64,000 bases of DNA, taken from Cercis canadensis. Taxonomy: Eukaryota > Streptophyta > Magnoliopsida > Fabales > Fabaceae. The stretch spans positions 120,957 through 184,956 of the forward strand of contig QAOA01007183.1 of NCBI GenBank assembly GCA_003255065.1, read 5' to 3'. A program made the position numbers and the translations under genes. Shown here one piece after another: positions 13,001 to 23,987 of this stretch (positions within the stretch are counted from its first letter, which is position 1; each line of letters starts with the position of its first letter). The notes beneath the pieces were generated by a model. It was not told the origin of the DNA. It worked only from the letters and a program-made list of their open reading frames with translations, and searched no databases.

Positions 13001-14049
13001 AATACAATGATACTGTGAAGTTAGTTGTAATTGAAGACCACAGGGATTAAGAACAGAAATTGCATAAGAGATAGGAATATACCCTTATGGTTTGTGTAGC
13101 CATTGCAAAAGAACCATAGAACTAATTGAATTCTCAGATTATTCGCAATTCACATAGGAATATAGTGTGTTCATAGTTTGGGAATATATTTGTTTGACCT
13201 TGGAAAAGGCTAATAAATAATTTAGGGTTCTTGGCTAGTAATTAGGAAGATTGTCTTTGGTTAATAAATCAGGAGTAAAGATCCAGACTAGCTACGGTGA
13301 AATCAAAGCCCTAAATATTTTATCGTCATATTCTTACTCATATTTCAGTAATTATTCTTTGTTTACTGTTATTGCATTTAATTATCACCATAGTCACTTA
13401 TTTATTGTTTAGATAAAATTGGAATACATATAATTTTGGTACTTAATAGCCACAGTCTTCGTGAGATGATACTTTAATTCACAACTTTATTACTTATTTA
13501 CGATATGTGCACCTGCATACACTTTTTACGTAACAGTGATATAGTTGGAAACAATAAAATGAAAGCATCTTGCCAAATTTACAGCATCTATACTTGGATA
13601 CTTTACTCAATCTGAAACATGTTTTTAGGGGTCCCTTGCCTTCTGAAACACTTTCTAAACTACAGATTTTAGTGTTGAAGAACTGCCCATCATTAAAAAC
13701 AATTTTCTTCAGGGTGGGAACTGCTGATTTCCCAGAACTTCAGAAGCTAATAATTGAAAATTGTTCAGAAATTGAAGGATTTCTCATGTTTAAAGAGGTG
13801 ATAGAAGGAGAACAATATGTCCTTCCAAAACTGGAGAAGCTAGTACTGAATAACTTGCCGATTTTCAGAAGCATATGCTCAAAAGAGACATTGGCATGGC
13901 CTTCTTTAGAGCTGTTACAGATTTATGATTGTCCTTCATTGAAATCTTTACCTTTTGGCACAAATAATGCAGCCAACCTAAGATCCATCAAAGGTAAGCA
14001 AGAATGGTGTGACAATCTGGAGTGGACAAACAATAAAGCCCAAAAGTGA
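10082..14049 (+). pseudogene. CC-NBS-LRR disease-resistance gene relic (RPS2 / At4g27190-like)
   Basis: Nucleotide-binding region: a P-loop-like GIKGVGK (about 10194) with the usual Thr replaced by Ile, then a kinase-2-like YLLILDGV, then an RNBS-B-like KVVMASH. ARC/RNBS-D: CFLYTSMYPADS (10870), a winged-helix stretch, and the MHD motif in KMHDCIRQLA (about 11068). LRRs follow at 11415-11669, 11836-12096 and 13570-14049 (LPNLQHLYLD, LKNCPSLKTIF). In-frame stops lie at 10314 and 10488, and the frame shifts near 10640, 11280, 11670-11830 and 13560. No start codon or coiled-coil exon is visible. A solo LTR (12097-13535) splits the LRRs. In life this family detects pathogen effectors in the cytoplasm; this copy cannot. 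The domain call is firm, the subfamily is inferred from LRR wording. Confidence 0.85.
12097..13535. mobile_element. Solo LTR, 1439 bp, TSD GTGAT
   Basis: The insert begins TGATAAGCCAG and ends ACGTAACA, with GTGAT at 12092-12096 and 13536-13540. Removing it and one GTGAT joins two LRR segments in the same reading register. There is no internal domain, so this is best explained as a solo LTR from unequal recombination. It carries a TATA-like cctataaataag near 12654 and a short degenerate repeat (gctagggcgccacag and variants) at 12340-12560, both typical of a long gypsy LTR. The lineage is not assignable without a full-length relative. Confidence 0.8.
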
Positions 14050-15925
14050 TTGTAGACCATATTTGAGGCCTCATAATCATATTACATTTCCTTCATATAT
14101 TGTTACTTATTGCATGTAAGTGTTAATGTTGAAATAAATGAAAGACAACTTTTGTTGTTACTTTCTTTCTGATAGAAGTGTTTCTGGAAGATGAAAACTA
14201 AGAATAAGTATATAATTATGTTATTGTATTTTACTTTTAAGGTTCATTATGTTCTTAAGTACGTAATGGAGCAAATATTTGATATCTTGTTAGGGTTTCA
14301 ATTGTGTATTAAAGCTACTTAGTCGTTAAGCCTAGACATGATTCTTCTATGTNATGAAAACTAAGAATAAGTATATAATTATGTTATTGTATTTTACTTT
14401 TAAGGTTCATTATGTTCTTAAGTACGTAATGGAGCAAATATTTGATATCTTGTTAGGGTTTCAATTGTGTATTAAAGCTACTTAGTTGTTAAGCCTAGAC
14501 ATGATTCTTCTATGTTGATTAAATTGTGGAGTTGGAGAAAGTCCCTATCTTTATGACTTATAGATTATTAAACCTTTAGGATTGGACTTGATTATTCTCT
14601 TCTATGCTGCTTGGAGCATTTTCTGTCTTAAATGACATAACCTTACCCTCAAGTTCATACCATGCTCAAAGAAGGCCTTCCGCTTCAAAGCAGCTATAAT
14701 TAAAGATCTAATCTAGAATTTAGATTAACTCAAGAGTCTCATTGAAGAAGAAATTTGTGCCTTGAACAACGAATTTTCCAACCGGTTGGTGTGTGAAAAT
14801 GCTATCACTCTTCCAAATCTAGATTCAGAAATGCATCGCCTAGACAGAGAGGGTGTGAACTGTGAAGAAACAAACAATTAATGAACATTTCTGGTGGTGA
14901 GTGTGAAGAGGATAAACAGGATGCATCCTTTTGAATAATACAAGACTGGGAAGAAAATATGAATAATTTTCATTGGATGCATGAATATTCAAATTTCTTA
15001 TGAATTCTGAAGGTACCAAAACTTTTTTAAACCTCATGGAAGGTGAATGCTGATGTTATTATCAATCTTGTTCAGATTTTAACAAAAGGTTTCTGTTTTA
15101 TTTTTTTGGGCAAACAATTCTTCAAATTAACCTATTCAAATCGAATTTGTAAATGTTTGTCTTGGCTTTCTCCTTAAAGAATTTGGGTGTCTTATTTTAT
15201 TGGCGAAGAAGTTAATTTAAAATTACATCCTCACTTTATAAATTTTATCTTTTAGTTTTAACAATAAGAGTATCTTAATGTTAACTTTGCTCACTAATAC
15301 AAAGTTCTCCGCTCGAGAGATCTTAAGAGCATACCACACCCTCATCCCATACATCCGCCTAGTCCCTTAAGAAAAAAATTTCCTTAAGTACTTTCTAAGA
15401 TTTCAACGTCAGCTAACTTGAATTAATTTATTACATTCTTACCATCAAACCAAACCTTGAGATTATTCTTACTTTATAATTTAAGCATCTATAATAGTAT
15501 TTGTTTGGTTAAAGATACAATCCGTAATAGTCCACATAATCAATATGAGAATATCTATGAAAACAAGTTAAACTAAATTCATAATTAACTAAACAATTAT
15601 TTGATTGGTTATAAAATTTAGAATTAAGCAGTATTTTAATCCTATCTAAATGAGAATTTAAGCTATTTCAATATGAAATTTTTTTCATCGCACAGGAATT
15701 TGCTAGGTTGATGGAAGAGAGTAGAATGATCTATATATATGCATCTTGTTGATCATCTTACTGCTTAGAAAAATATGAAGAAAAGCTATTAATGTAGGCA
15801 TTGAGCAGCTCCTTAAATCACTTTGCACCTTTTAAATAGTTCTTAGCTACTCATCTTGATTCTTGCCATTAAATCATATTTTTATAGGATTTACTCGCCA
15901 CCACAAGCAACAAATTAGGCCTAGC
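14050..15925. other. Intergenic, no gene seen
   Basis: Presumed 3' flank of the NBS-LRR relic, then AT-rich DNA. The N at 14353 makes 14191-14352 reappear as 14354-14515 with a single visible difference, so about 160 bp here is duplicated by assembly. I recognise no gene in 14.5-15.9 kb. Confidence 0.5.
14191..14515. other. Gap at 14353 with duplicated flank (~162 bp)
   Basis: 14191-14352 is repeated as 14354-14515, differing at about one site (cttagtcgtt / cttagttgtt). Confidence 0.92.
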
Positions 15926-16328
15926 ATGGACCAAGGTTTCATATGCTATGGCTCACTACTACAAGACCTAGTCAGAGAAATCTTGATAAAGCTGACTATA
16001 AAATCTTTCATCCTATTTGAGTTTGTATCCAAAAGCTGATCCAAACTCTTCAAAAAACCAGATTTCCGCGAACCATTTTAGCCTCAGCTCACAAAGGGAC
16101 TTGTGTCTATTGCTATGCTTAAACAAAAAATGATTCCCTTTCAAATCAGTCGTGTTTTCTTTTTTCCCAAAACCAGATGAAGATTTTTCTTTAGAGCAAG
16201 ATTCTTGCTGACGACCTTGACCAAAGGTACCAAGTAGTATTTTGGCCAAGGTTGTCTACAAGAATCCTTCACCAAAATATTACCTTAGACAAGTTGCCGT
16301 TGGACTAGACTTCAACCCTATATCTAGC
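15926..16328 (+). pseudogene. F-box protein gene relic cut by the Tat element
   Basis: From ATG 15926 the frame reads through LLQDLVREILIKLTIKSF then FEFVSKS-stop-SKLFKKPDFR, the order of an F-box (LPxDLVxEILxKLPxKSL, CVSKSWxxLIxxPxF). At the 3' end VAVGLDFNPIS resembles the start of an F-box-associated domain. Stops interrupt after SKS and after DFREPF, and the middle is frame-shifted. F-box proteins are substrate adaptors of SCF ubiquitin ligases. The sequence ends at the LTR of the gypsy element (TSD CTAGC at 16324-16328). I could not recognise the continuation beyond 26579, though a stop-containing frame runs on there. Confidence 0.6.
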
Positions 16329-16611
16329 TATTGATGCCAGAAATGTCCAGACCGGAAATACCTGCAATAAGCCAAGCTCGGCAGTGGGCCGAGGAAGGCT
16401 CTCCGATGCTTAAGTTAGAATAGGTATGTGATAAGATAGATAATCCAGTCTAGGTACAATTCTGATCAGCTTACCTGGTAGATTGCACTCTGGGCGTATT
16501 TATAGTAGTTGTAGAGCTGAACTGGTGGCGCCTTGTCGTGCTGAAGGTGCGGCGCCTTGTCGACTGGCTAGTGGGCTTGGAATCCGACTAGCTTTGGGCC
16601 GGTCTTCATCA
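16329..16611 (-). repeat. 3' LTR of the Tat element
   Basis: Starts tattgatgccagaaatg (the canonical TG changed to TA) and ends cttcatca. It matches 26292-26574 over its full 283 bp with about 19 visible substitutions and no length change. Confidence 0.92.
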
Positions 16612-16676
16612 CTTGCCCTCGAGCTTTGAAGTTTGAAGAATGCAAAATGTAAAAAGCTCATAAGAATGATAATGAA

Positions 16677-16920
16677 ATGATATACTGGGCGAACTATGAG
16701 TATGGGCGAACTACACTTGCTAGGTTGGCCAAACTACACTGCATGGCTGAACTTCATGCATGGCTGAACTACACATGGCCGAACTACACTGCATGGCCGA
16801 ACTTCATGCATGGCCGAACTACACATGGTCGAACTACACTGCATGGCCGAACTTCATGCATGGCCGAACTACACATGGTCGAACTACATTGCATGGCCGA
16901 ACTGCACTGCATGCCTTGAT
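16677..16920. repeat. 50-bp minisatellite next to the 3' LTR
   Basis: Units starting gaacttcatgcatgg occur at 16749, 16799 and 16849, and a variant at 16899, exactly 50 bp apart. Each contains shorter repeats of catggccgaactaca. It lies between the LTR and the antisense ORF. An open frame through it is only the repeat read as peptide (HGRTT-type units). Confidence 0.9.
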
Positions 16921-17298
16921 ATTTTGTAGAGTTCACGTGAATTTTGCAAAGACTTTTTCAATGAAGAGATTATTTCATTGTACACATATTCATTCAATGC
17001 CAAAATTTGCTGAATTTACTATGATTCTTTGCTTCATTCGTCAGAGATTTTTATGCATCTTGCTAAAACACGTTTTCTTTTTTGTCAGAGATTTTTTCGC
17101 TTATTGCCAAAACTTATGACTTTTGGTAGAGATTCTTCTGCACCTTGCTAACAGAGATTTTTCAGCACCTTGGTAAACTACGTTCTCTTTTGGCAAAGAT
17201 ATTTTCAACTAATGCCAAGACCATCATGATTATGATATTTGACCAAGATTCTTTTCAAAAGGAAATTATGTTGTACTATTTATTTATTATTTTTTGTT

Positions 17299-17318
17299 TC
17301 CTTTATAAATTTATATTG
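17299..17318 (+). promoter_or_regulatory. TATA-like site upstream of the antisense extra ORF
   Basis: ccTTTATAAATTTATAttgc lies about 180 bp before the ATG at 17494, on the strand of the extra ORF. A pyrimidine-rich leader (ctctccttctcttc) follows. Position and sequence fit a core promoter, but AT-rich DNA gives such matches by chance. Confidence 0.35.
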
Positions 17319-17493
17319 CTTGCCCTTCGTCTTTCATTCTTCCAAACATCTGTCGAGAAGTTCTGCTGCTCACTCTTCCTCTCCTTCTCTTCAGGCTTAA
17401 TTTCTGGTTGTTGTTTTCTTCCTCTTGCCTATATATTACAGGTACCATTATTTTCTTATTCTTCTTTCCTTATACTTTTGCGTAGATTTGATT

Positions 17494-20309
17494 ATGTCTT
17501 CGGATAGCGAGAGTTCCCAGAGTGAGTGTTCTCAGAGTGAAGAGGTGCTCAGCGAGACATCCTCTGATCCAAATATTAGTGACGATAATAAGGATATAAC
17601 TGATGGGGTTGGTGGGGGAGCGAGTTCTAGTGGGCAAGGTAGGATGTTTTCTCTTGGTTATTTCAAAAATTTAAGTTTTAAAATTCAAGCAGATGACTTT
17701 CTTTCTCCTCTTTATCAATATGGTTCGTTTTTACCTGTAGAGAGCAATGACCGTCGACATGAAGTGGACTTCTGGATTGGTCATTTAGGTGGTATGAGAG
17801 AATGGGTAGGTGAAGAGGTTCTTGATACTCGCTCATCATACAGACATGTAGACGCAGTGATTGATGATCTAGGCAATTTTGACTGGGTTAATAAAGAAAA
17901 ATTGGCTGTAAAATTTTTTGTTGATAATACCTATCCCGTATGTGCTCCTCATGCCCGAGGTCGATCCTCTTTTACCATGTACAACTATGTTATTAAGCAT
18001 GCTGACATCCGTCTTCCTTTTACTCAATTCCAAGTGTCTATTCCTCATTTTCTGAGAGTCGCTCCTTCTCAACTTCATCCAATTCTCGGGGGTATATGCG
18101 AGCCTTTGAGATATTGTGTGATTATCTGGGATTGATTGCTTGTACTAGATCCTTTTTTTTTATTTTTTTAAGATAGCTTCCCACACCGGTGGTTGGGTAT
18201 CCTTGGGAGCTATACGGGATAAAAAATTTCTACAACTGCTAACTTCTTTTGCCAAGAGGTGGAAAAGGTTCTTTTTTCGGATTCGTTTGAAGAGTAAGGA
18301 TGGTACTACAGCATTTTATTTTAATGATAATGGTAAATTGCTGTTTCCCTTCATTTGGTATAATAACGTCCGAACTCCTTCTCCGCCAAAGCTATCTGAT
18401 TGCGACCTAGCAGTGCAACGGGCTATTTACATCTTTTCTCATTTCATCTCTTCTACACTAAAAGTATCAGATATCTTAGGTAGGTGTCGTCTTTTTATTT
18501 TATTTTATTATTATGAATAGTAATTCAGATTAATAGTGTTTTTGGGAACTTGAACGGTGCTGGGTGAATAGTACCTCAGCCATGAATAGTACTTTTTTTT
18601 TTTTTGCTGTGGGCGAGGTTGAACAGTGTAATGGGCGAGGTTGAACAGTACTTTTTTTTCCCCCCTATGGGCGAGGTTGAACAGTGTGGTGAACAGTACC
18701 TCGACCATGAATAGAGAAAAATGAACNTGGTTGGGTATCCTTGGGAGCTATACGGGATAAAAAATTTCTACAACTGCTAACTTCTTTTGCCAAGAGGTGG
18801 AAAAAGTTATTTTTTCGGATTCGTTTGAAGAGTAAGGATGGTACTACAGCATTTTATTTTAATGATAATGGTAAATTGTTGTTTCCCTTCATTTGGTATA
18901 ATAACATCCGAACTCCTTCTCCGCCAAAGCTATCTGATTGCGACCTAGCAGTGCAACGGACTATTTACATCTTTTCTCATTTCATCTCTTCTACACTAAA
19001 AGTATCAGATATCTTAGGTAGGTGTCGTCTTTTTATTTTATTTTATTATTATGAATAGTTATTCAAATTAATAGTGTTTTTGGGAACTTGAACGGTGCTG
19101 GGTGAATAGTACCTCAGCCATGAACAATACTTTTTTTTTTTTTTGCTGTGGGCGAGGTTGAACAGTGTAATGGGCGAGGTTGAACAGTACTTTTTTTTCC
19201 CCCCTGTGGGCGAGGTTGAACAGTGTGGTGAACAGTACCTCGACCATGAACAGAGAAAAAATGAACAAGGAGAAGGTTCTAGTGAGAAAGGAAAGGCTTC
19301 AGCTGAAAGTTCTCCATTGCGAAGGAGTGGTCCCTTATGTCGTGGTGGCGGTGTTCACTAACGCATGGCCAGTGGATTTCCCTCTAGGGGTCAAGAGACA
19401 ATTTCTCCAATTCCTACACCTGTTGTCCCACCTGTGTTTTCGCCTCCGACAAGTCTTCCAGTTGTTATTTCTGTAGGTGATTCCTCTGTAGGAGACAAGC
19501 GTCGTCGGGTTGCTGATCTTCCAATTGGTCCGGATGTCCCTTTTCAAGGGTATGGTGAAGATGGACAATATATTCAAAATTTTCCCTTCAGTGACTTTCA
19601 TGCTCTTGTTACAAGTGTTACAGATCCCTTGTTCAGCATGTGGAATCGGGGTATGGATATCTCTACAGTCATGGGTGATTATCTATTTTCTCACATGGAC
19701 AAAAAGAACCTGCAACAGGTGCCAACAACATCTGTGATTAAATTTTGTTAGAGACACATGTTGCATTCTGCCATAGCCATGAAGCATCTTTATGGGGAGT
19801 TCAACGCCAATCTAGGCAGCATTGAAAGGATGGTTGGTGAGGTAGAATCTGTTAAGCAGAAATTGTTCGAGGCTGAGACTAACTGTAAAGAATTACAAAG
19901 GGCTGTTGAAGTGACCACTTTTGACAAGAAGGAGTGGGAAGGGGCTAGGATTACCTGGGATTGTGAGAAAAGAAGGTTGGAAAAGTTATAGAGGATAAAG
20001 AGGTTGACCTGGCTGAGGCAAGAGAAAGGTTGAGTGAATGTCAAATGCGCCTATCCGAGAAAGAGAAGGAGATTGAAGGTGTGAAGGACACTATGCAAAA
20101 GGAGATAGATAAGATGAAGATAATTATGGATCATGCGAACACTGACACTTATGCTGAGGGGATGATGTTTGGTTTTAATAACTGTATTGAATAGGTCCGG
20201 CTCCAGTTTAGAGATTTAAATACTGGCGAGGACAAGTTAAACCCATACAAAATTGTGAAAGATGGAGCACTATGTGACAAAGAAGAGGAAATCGATAATG
20301 TTTCTTAGG
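17494..20309 (+). pseudogene. Antisense extra ORF of the Tat element (putative gypsy-type transposon family)
   Basis: From ATG 17494 there is an acidic, Ser-rich N-terminus (MSSDSESSQSECSQSEEVL), then an LPFTQFQVSIPHFL / APSQLHP segment typical of this family. After a one-base deletion near 18081 the frame continues RAFEILCDYLGL, then GWVSLGAIRDKKFLQ and KLSDCDLAVQRAI. A GT donor follows ILG (18480; 19018 in the duplicate) and the protein resumes near 19254-19270. The C-terminal part (19365-20309) is Lys/Glu-rich and probably coiled coil (RLSECQMRLSEKEKEIEG). Stops at 19358 and 19749 and a frameshift near 19985 break it. 18190-18726 reappears as 18728-19264 around an N, so one copy is an assembly duplicate. 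The function of the family is unknown; it is not a demonstrated transposase. Confidence 0.8.
18190..19264. other. Gap at 18727 with duplicated flank (~537 bp)
   Basis: 18190-18726 is repeated as 18728-19264 with roughly 10 substitutions or indels. It duplicates part of the antisense ORF and its intron. Confidence 0.92.
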
Positions 20310-20400
20310 GCGAGCTAGATTTTTTTTTTTTTTTTATCGAGCTTGCTTGGGTGAGCTTTGCGAGTTCTCCCTTCTGTCTTGTAATGTAATTTTTAATTTA

Positions 20401-20406
20401 AATAAA
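20401..20406 (+). terminator. AATAAA polyadenylation-type signal after the extra ORF
   Basis: AATAAA occurs 92 bp past the stop at 20309 on the extra ORF's strand, followed by T-rich DNA. It lies between the extra ORF and the convergent 3' end of pol (20768). It is consistent with a separate plus-strand transcript, but a hexamer alone is weak evidence. Confidence 0.4.
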
Positions 20407-20767
20407 GTAGACTTATCGGTCAAGGACTAGTAATAAATTTTTCTTGTTTTTGTCTTGAACGAGCTTCCATGTAAGGTCTTTGTAATGTCGCTACTTAATA
20501 ACTTGTTTTCGGAGTGTGGGGGCTTTTTGCTTTGCCACATTCCGGTTTATTGTCCTATGGACATTATCATGTTCGGTTTCACGGGGGCTTATAGCTCTAC
20601 CGTATACCGGTTTTACATCTTTTAGACAATGTCAGAATGATTTTTTAACCTCATTCTTGATATAAGAAAATATTTCTTAGAATATGGATTGCTTTATTCA
20701 TGAAAACTTCGTAAGCAAAGTGTGTGAATAGTTACAACATACTTGAAAATCAAACTCTGTGCACTCA

Positions 20768-22588
20768 CTAACTGAAGTACTTTCGTAGATTCACCATGTT
20801 CCATGTCCTTGGAATTTCCTTACCGTCGAGGGTTTGTAGCTTGTATGCCCTTTTTCCTAACACATTGGCGACCCGGTAGGGTCCTTCCCATATTGGTGCG
20901 AGCTTTCCTTCAGACGTCATTTTGTGACCTATTGCTGCGCGTCGGAGCGCTAGATCGCCCTCTTTGAATGCCCTCTCCCTTACTCGAGAGTTATAGTATC
21001 TAGCCACTCGCTGTTTTTGTGTTGCCATCCGGATCGAAGCTATTTCTCTTTCTTCCTCTAGCAAGTCTAATTCTGCTAGCATATTTGAGTCATTCTCATC
21101 AGCTTCAAAATGTTGTCTTCTCTAACTTAGCTCATCAACTTCTATTGGAATCATTGCTTCTTCGTCGTACGTGAGTTTGTATGGAGATTCTCCTGTGGCA
21201 GATTGAGGGGCGGTTCGGTAAGCCCAAAGAACATGACTTAGTTCATCGATCCAGTATTTCTTTGCCTTGTCCAATCTTTTCTTCAGCCCTTGAAGTATTA
21301 CCTGATTTGCTGCTTCTACTTGACCATTGGCCTATGGGTGCTCTACCGAGTTATAACGAACCTGGATTTGTAGGTTTTCACATATAGTTTGGAAGTTCTT
21401 ATCTGTAAATTGGGTCCCATTATCCGCAGTTATTGAGAACGGTATTCCGAACCTGTAAAAATATATGTTAAGATTCAAGGAATTCATAAAAAATAAAATT
21501 TAAAGCTCAGTTCTAAACCTCCAAACAATAGTCTGCCACAGAAATTTTTCAGCTTGTTTTGCAGTAATTGTTGCCAATGGTTCTGCTTCAATCCATTTAG
21601 TGAAATAGTCTATAGCGACTATCAGATATTTCTTTTGACCTATAGCTGTTGGGAATGGTCCGAGCAAGTCTATTCCCCATCTGGCGAAAGGCCATGTAGC
21701 TTCTGACGGATGCAATTTTGTTAGAGGAGCTATATGTTCTGAGGAATACCGTTGGCATTTGTCACACTTCTGTACGAAGTTACAAGAATCTGTGCGTATA
21801 GTTGGCCAGTAGTATCCCGCACGGAGAACTTTTTTGGCAAGTGTCCTTGCTCCTATATGACTCCTACATATGCCCTTGTGCACTTCTCGCAACACATACT
21901 CCGCTTCTTCTTTATCTAAGCATTTCAACATGGGTACAAAGAACTCTTTTTTTTACAGCTGTCTTGCCTTTAAATAATATTTGTTCGCCATTCTAGCTAG
22001 GCTTCTTGCCTCACTTTTATTCTCAGATAATTTTCCGGAGTCAAGGTATCTAATTGTGGGTCTCATCCATGATGCTTCAGCTTTGTCAATGACCATTACC
22101 TCTTCCTTTATGCTGGGGTGTTTCTTCATTTCTTGAATTACTGTCTTGTTATTCCCTGTTTTTCCTGTACTGGCTAGTTTAGAGAGTATATCTGCTATTT
22201 CATTGTTCTCTCTTGGAGTGTATGTCATTTCAAAGTAACTAAACTGGGCAATTAAGTTCTTGACTATGTTCAAGTACCTCATCATCATCTCATCCTTAGC
22301 ATTATAATCTCCTTTGACTTGACTCGTGACCAGTTGAGAGTCACTTAACACTTTTATGCTTTTTGCTCCCATTTCCTTTGCCAACTGCAACCCTGCTATC
22401 AATGCTTCATATTCAGCTTGATTGTTCGAGTCTTTAAATTCAAATTTTAAAACTTGTTCCACTTCAAGACCGTGAGGGCTTTCTAGTATGATTCTTGTTC
22501 CGCTTCCTTTAATGTTGGATGATCCATCAACATGGGTAACCCAAGTTGTATGCATTTCCATTACATCCTCTTCAGAGGACTTAGTCAT
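20768..22588 (-). pseudogene. Tat pol 3' part: second RNase H and integrase
   Basis: The N-terminal part is an additional RNase H: THVDGSSNIKGSG, NNQAEYEALIAGL, VLSDSQLVTSQVKG and ENNEIADILSKLAS give the D-E-D-D acidic set. Integrase follows: the zinc finger HxxxH...CxxC as SHIGARTLAK...CDKCQRY (about 21860-21740), catalytic core GIDLLGPFPT, then after a 66-bp insert (21453-21518) TADNGTQF, then the final Glu region EHP-stop-ANGQVEAAN, and a C-terminal GPYRVANVLGKRAYKL domain ending at 20768. Stops include TAG at 21332-21334 (CAG in relatives) and one before RRQHFEAD. Integrase inserts the cDNA into the host genome; this copy cannot make a full protein. Confidence 0.88.
21453..21518 (-). other. 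66-bp GT-AG intron-like insert in the integrase core
   Basis: On the minus strand the insert reads GTTTAGAACTG...TATTTTTACAG. It has GT and AG ends, a T-rich 3' tract and a stop codon in frame. Removing it joins Trp-Arg to Phe-Gly-Ile-Pro, restoring the conserved WRFGIP stretch in frame. The ends also share AGGTT, so a 61-bp insertion with a 5-bp duplication is an alternative reading. Splicing is not proven. Confidence 0.6.
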
Positions 22589-22593
22589 TTCTG

Positions 22594-23985
22594 CTACAAA
22601 ATTTGCAAGGGCTTGGCTTTCATTGCTCCTCTTGGTTCAAGTTGTAATGCATATTCCGATAGTTCTACCGACCATGCCACCATTCGACCGGCTAGATCTG
22701 GTTTTTGTAACACTTGTTGAAGTGGGGCATCTGTTCGTACAATGACTTGGTGATTTTGAAAGTAAGGTCTTAGCCGTTTTGAGGCGGTTAAGAGTGCAAA
22801 GGCTAACTTCTCAATTTTCTGATAGCGAGTTTCTGCTCCTTGCATAGTTTTACTTGTGTAGGATACTAGCCTTTGGATTCCTTTATCTTCTTTGACTAAG
22901 ACTGAACTTGTTGCTTGATTCGTTACAAAAATATAGATGTATAGAGGTTCTCCCGTAACAGGTTTAGATAACAAAGGGGGTGTGGAGAGGTAATGCTTCA
23001 ATTGATTAGAGGCATTTTGGCACTCTTCGTCCCAAGTAAAATTTTTAATTTGCTTTAAATGTTTAAAGAAGGGTAAAGATTTATCAGCTGAACTGCTCAT
23101 GAAACGGGCGAGGGCTGCGATCCTTCCAGCTAGTCTTTGGACGTCTTTCACAGACTTGGGTTATGGCATCTCTATTATATCTCGACATTTTTTGGGGTTA
23201 GCCTCAATTCCTCTGTGGTTGATTATATATCCGAGGAACTTGCCTGCCTCTACTCTGAAGGCACATTTGTCTGGGTTAAGTCTCATGTTGTACTTCCTTA
23301 ACTCCTGAAAAATTTCTTTTAAGTCGGTCTAATGATCACCTCCTTCTGCTGTTTTTGCCAACATGTCATCCACATAGACTTCCACATTTCTACCGATCTT
23401 TTGTTCGAACACCTTGTTCATCAGTCTCTGGTACGTAGCCCCAGCGTTTTTCAAGCCAAAAGGCATAACCTTGTAGCAGTAATTCCCGTCATCCGTGATA
23501 AACGCAGTTTTTTCTTCGTCATCTGGAGACATTTTGATATGATTGTAACCGGAGTAAGCATCCATAAAACTCAACATTTTGTATCCTGATGCCCCATCTA
23601 CTAGTTTGTCTATGTTGGGGAGAGGGTAAGAATCTCTAGGACACACTTTGTTAAGGTTAGTGAAATCTACACACATTCTCCACTTCCCATTATGCTTCTT
23701 CACTAAGACAACGTTTGAAAGCCAAGTAGTGTATGTCACTTCTCTTATGAATCCTGCCTCCAACAACTTTTTTACTTCCTCTTTTATTGCTTGTTGTCTT
23801 TCTAGTCCGGAAGTTCGCTTCTTCTGTGTCACTGGACGGGCATTCTGATAAATACCAAGTTTATGTGATATGAAGTTAGGATCTATCCCCGACATGTCTG
23901 CAGCTGACCAGGCAAATAAATCTGAAAACTCGGTGAGTAACTCGGTTAGTTCCTTTCTTGCTTCCTCTGTCAACTGGCCCCCCAC
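22594..23985 (-). pseudogene. Tat pol middle part: reverse transcriptase and first RNase H
   Basis: The reverse transcriptase core is complete: WRMCVDFTNLNKVCPRD, LSFMDAYSGYNHI, VMPFGLKNAGATYQRLMN and the catalytic VEVYVDDMLAK box. RNase H of the gypsy type follows (VTNQATSSVLVKE, YTSKTMQGAETRY, KIEKLAFALLTAS). Two stops interrupt: TAG at 23329-23331, where the sister copy near 2881 has TGG, and TAA at 23161-23163, where the sister has CAA. One-base frameshifts separate it from the protease part (A-rich run near 23990) and from the second RNase H (near 22600, before LANFVAEM). It copies element RNA into DNA inside virus-like particles; here it is dead. Confidence 0.9.
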
Positions 23986-23987
23986 CT

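Noticed and set aside
16677-17119. Open frames at the start of the antisense region
   Set aside because: They are the 50-bp minisatellite read as HGRTT/MAELH-type peptide.
18190-19264. Reading the two identical exons as a true tandem exon duplication
   Set aside because: The copies meet at a single N, the pattern seen at seven other Ns.
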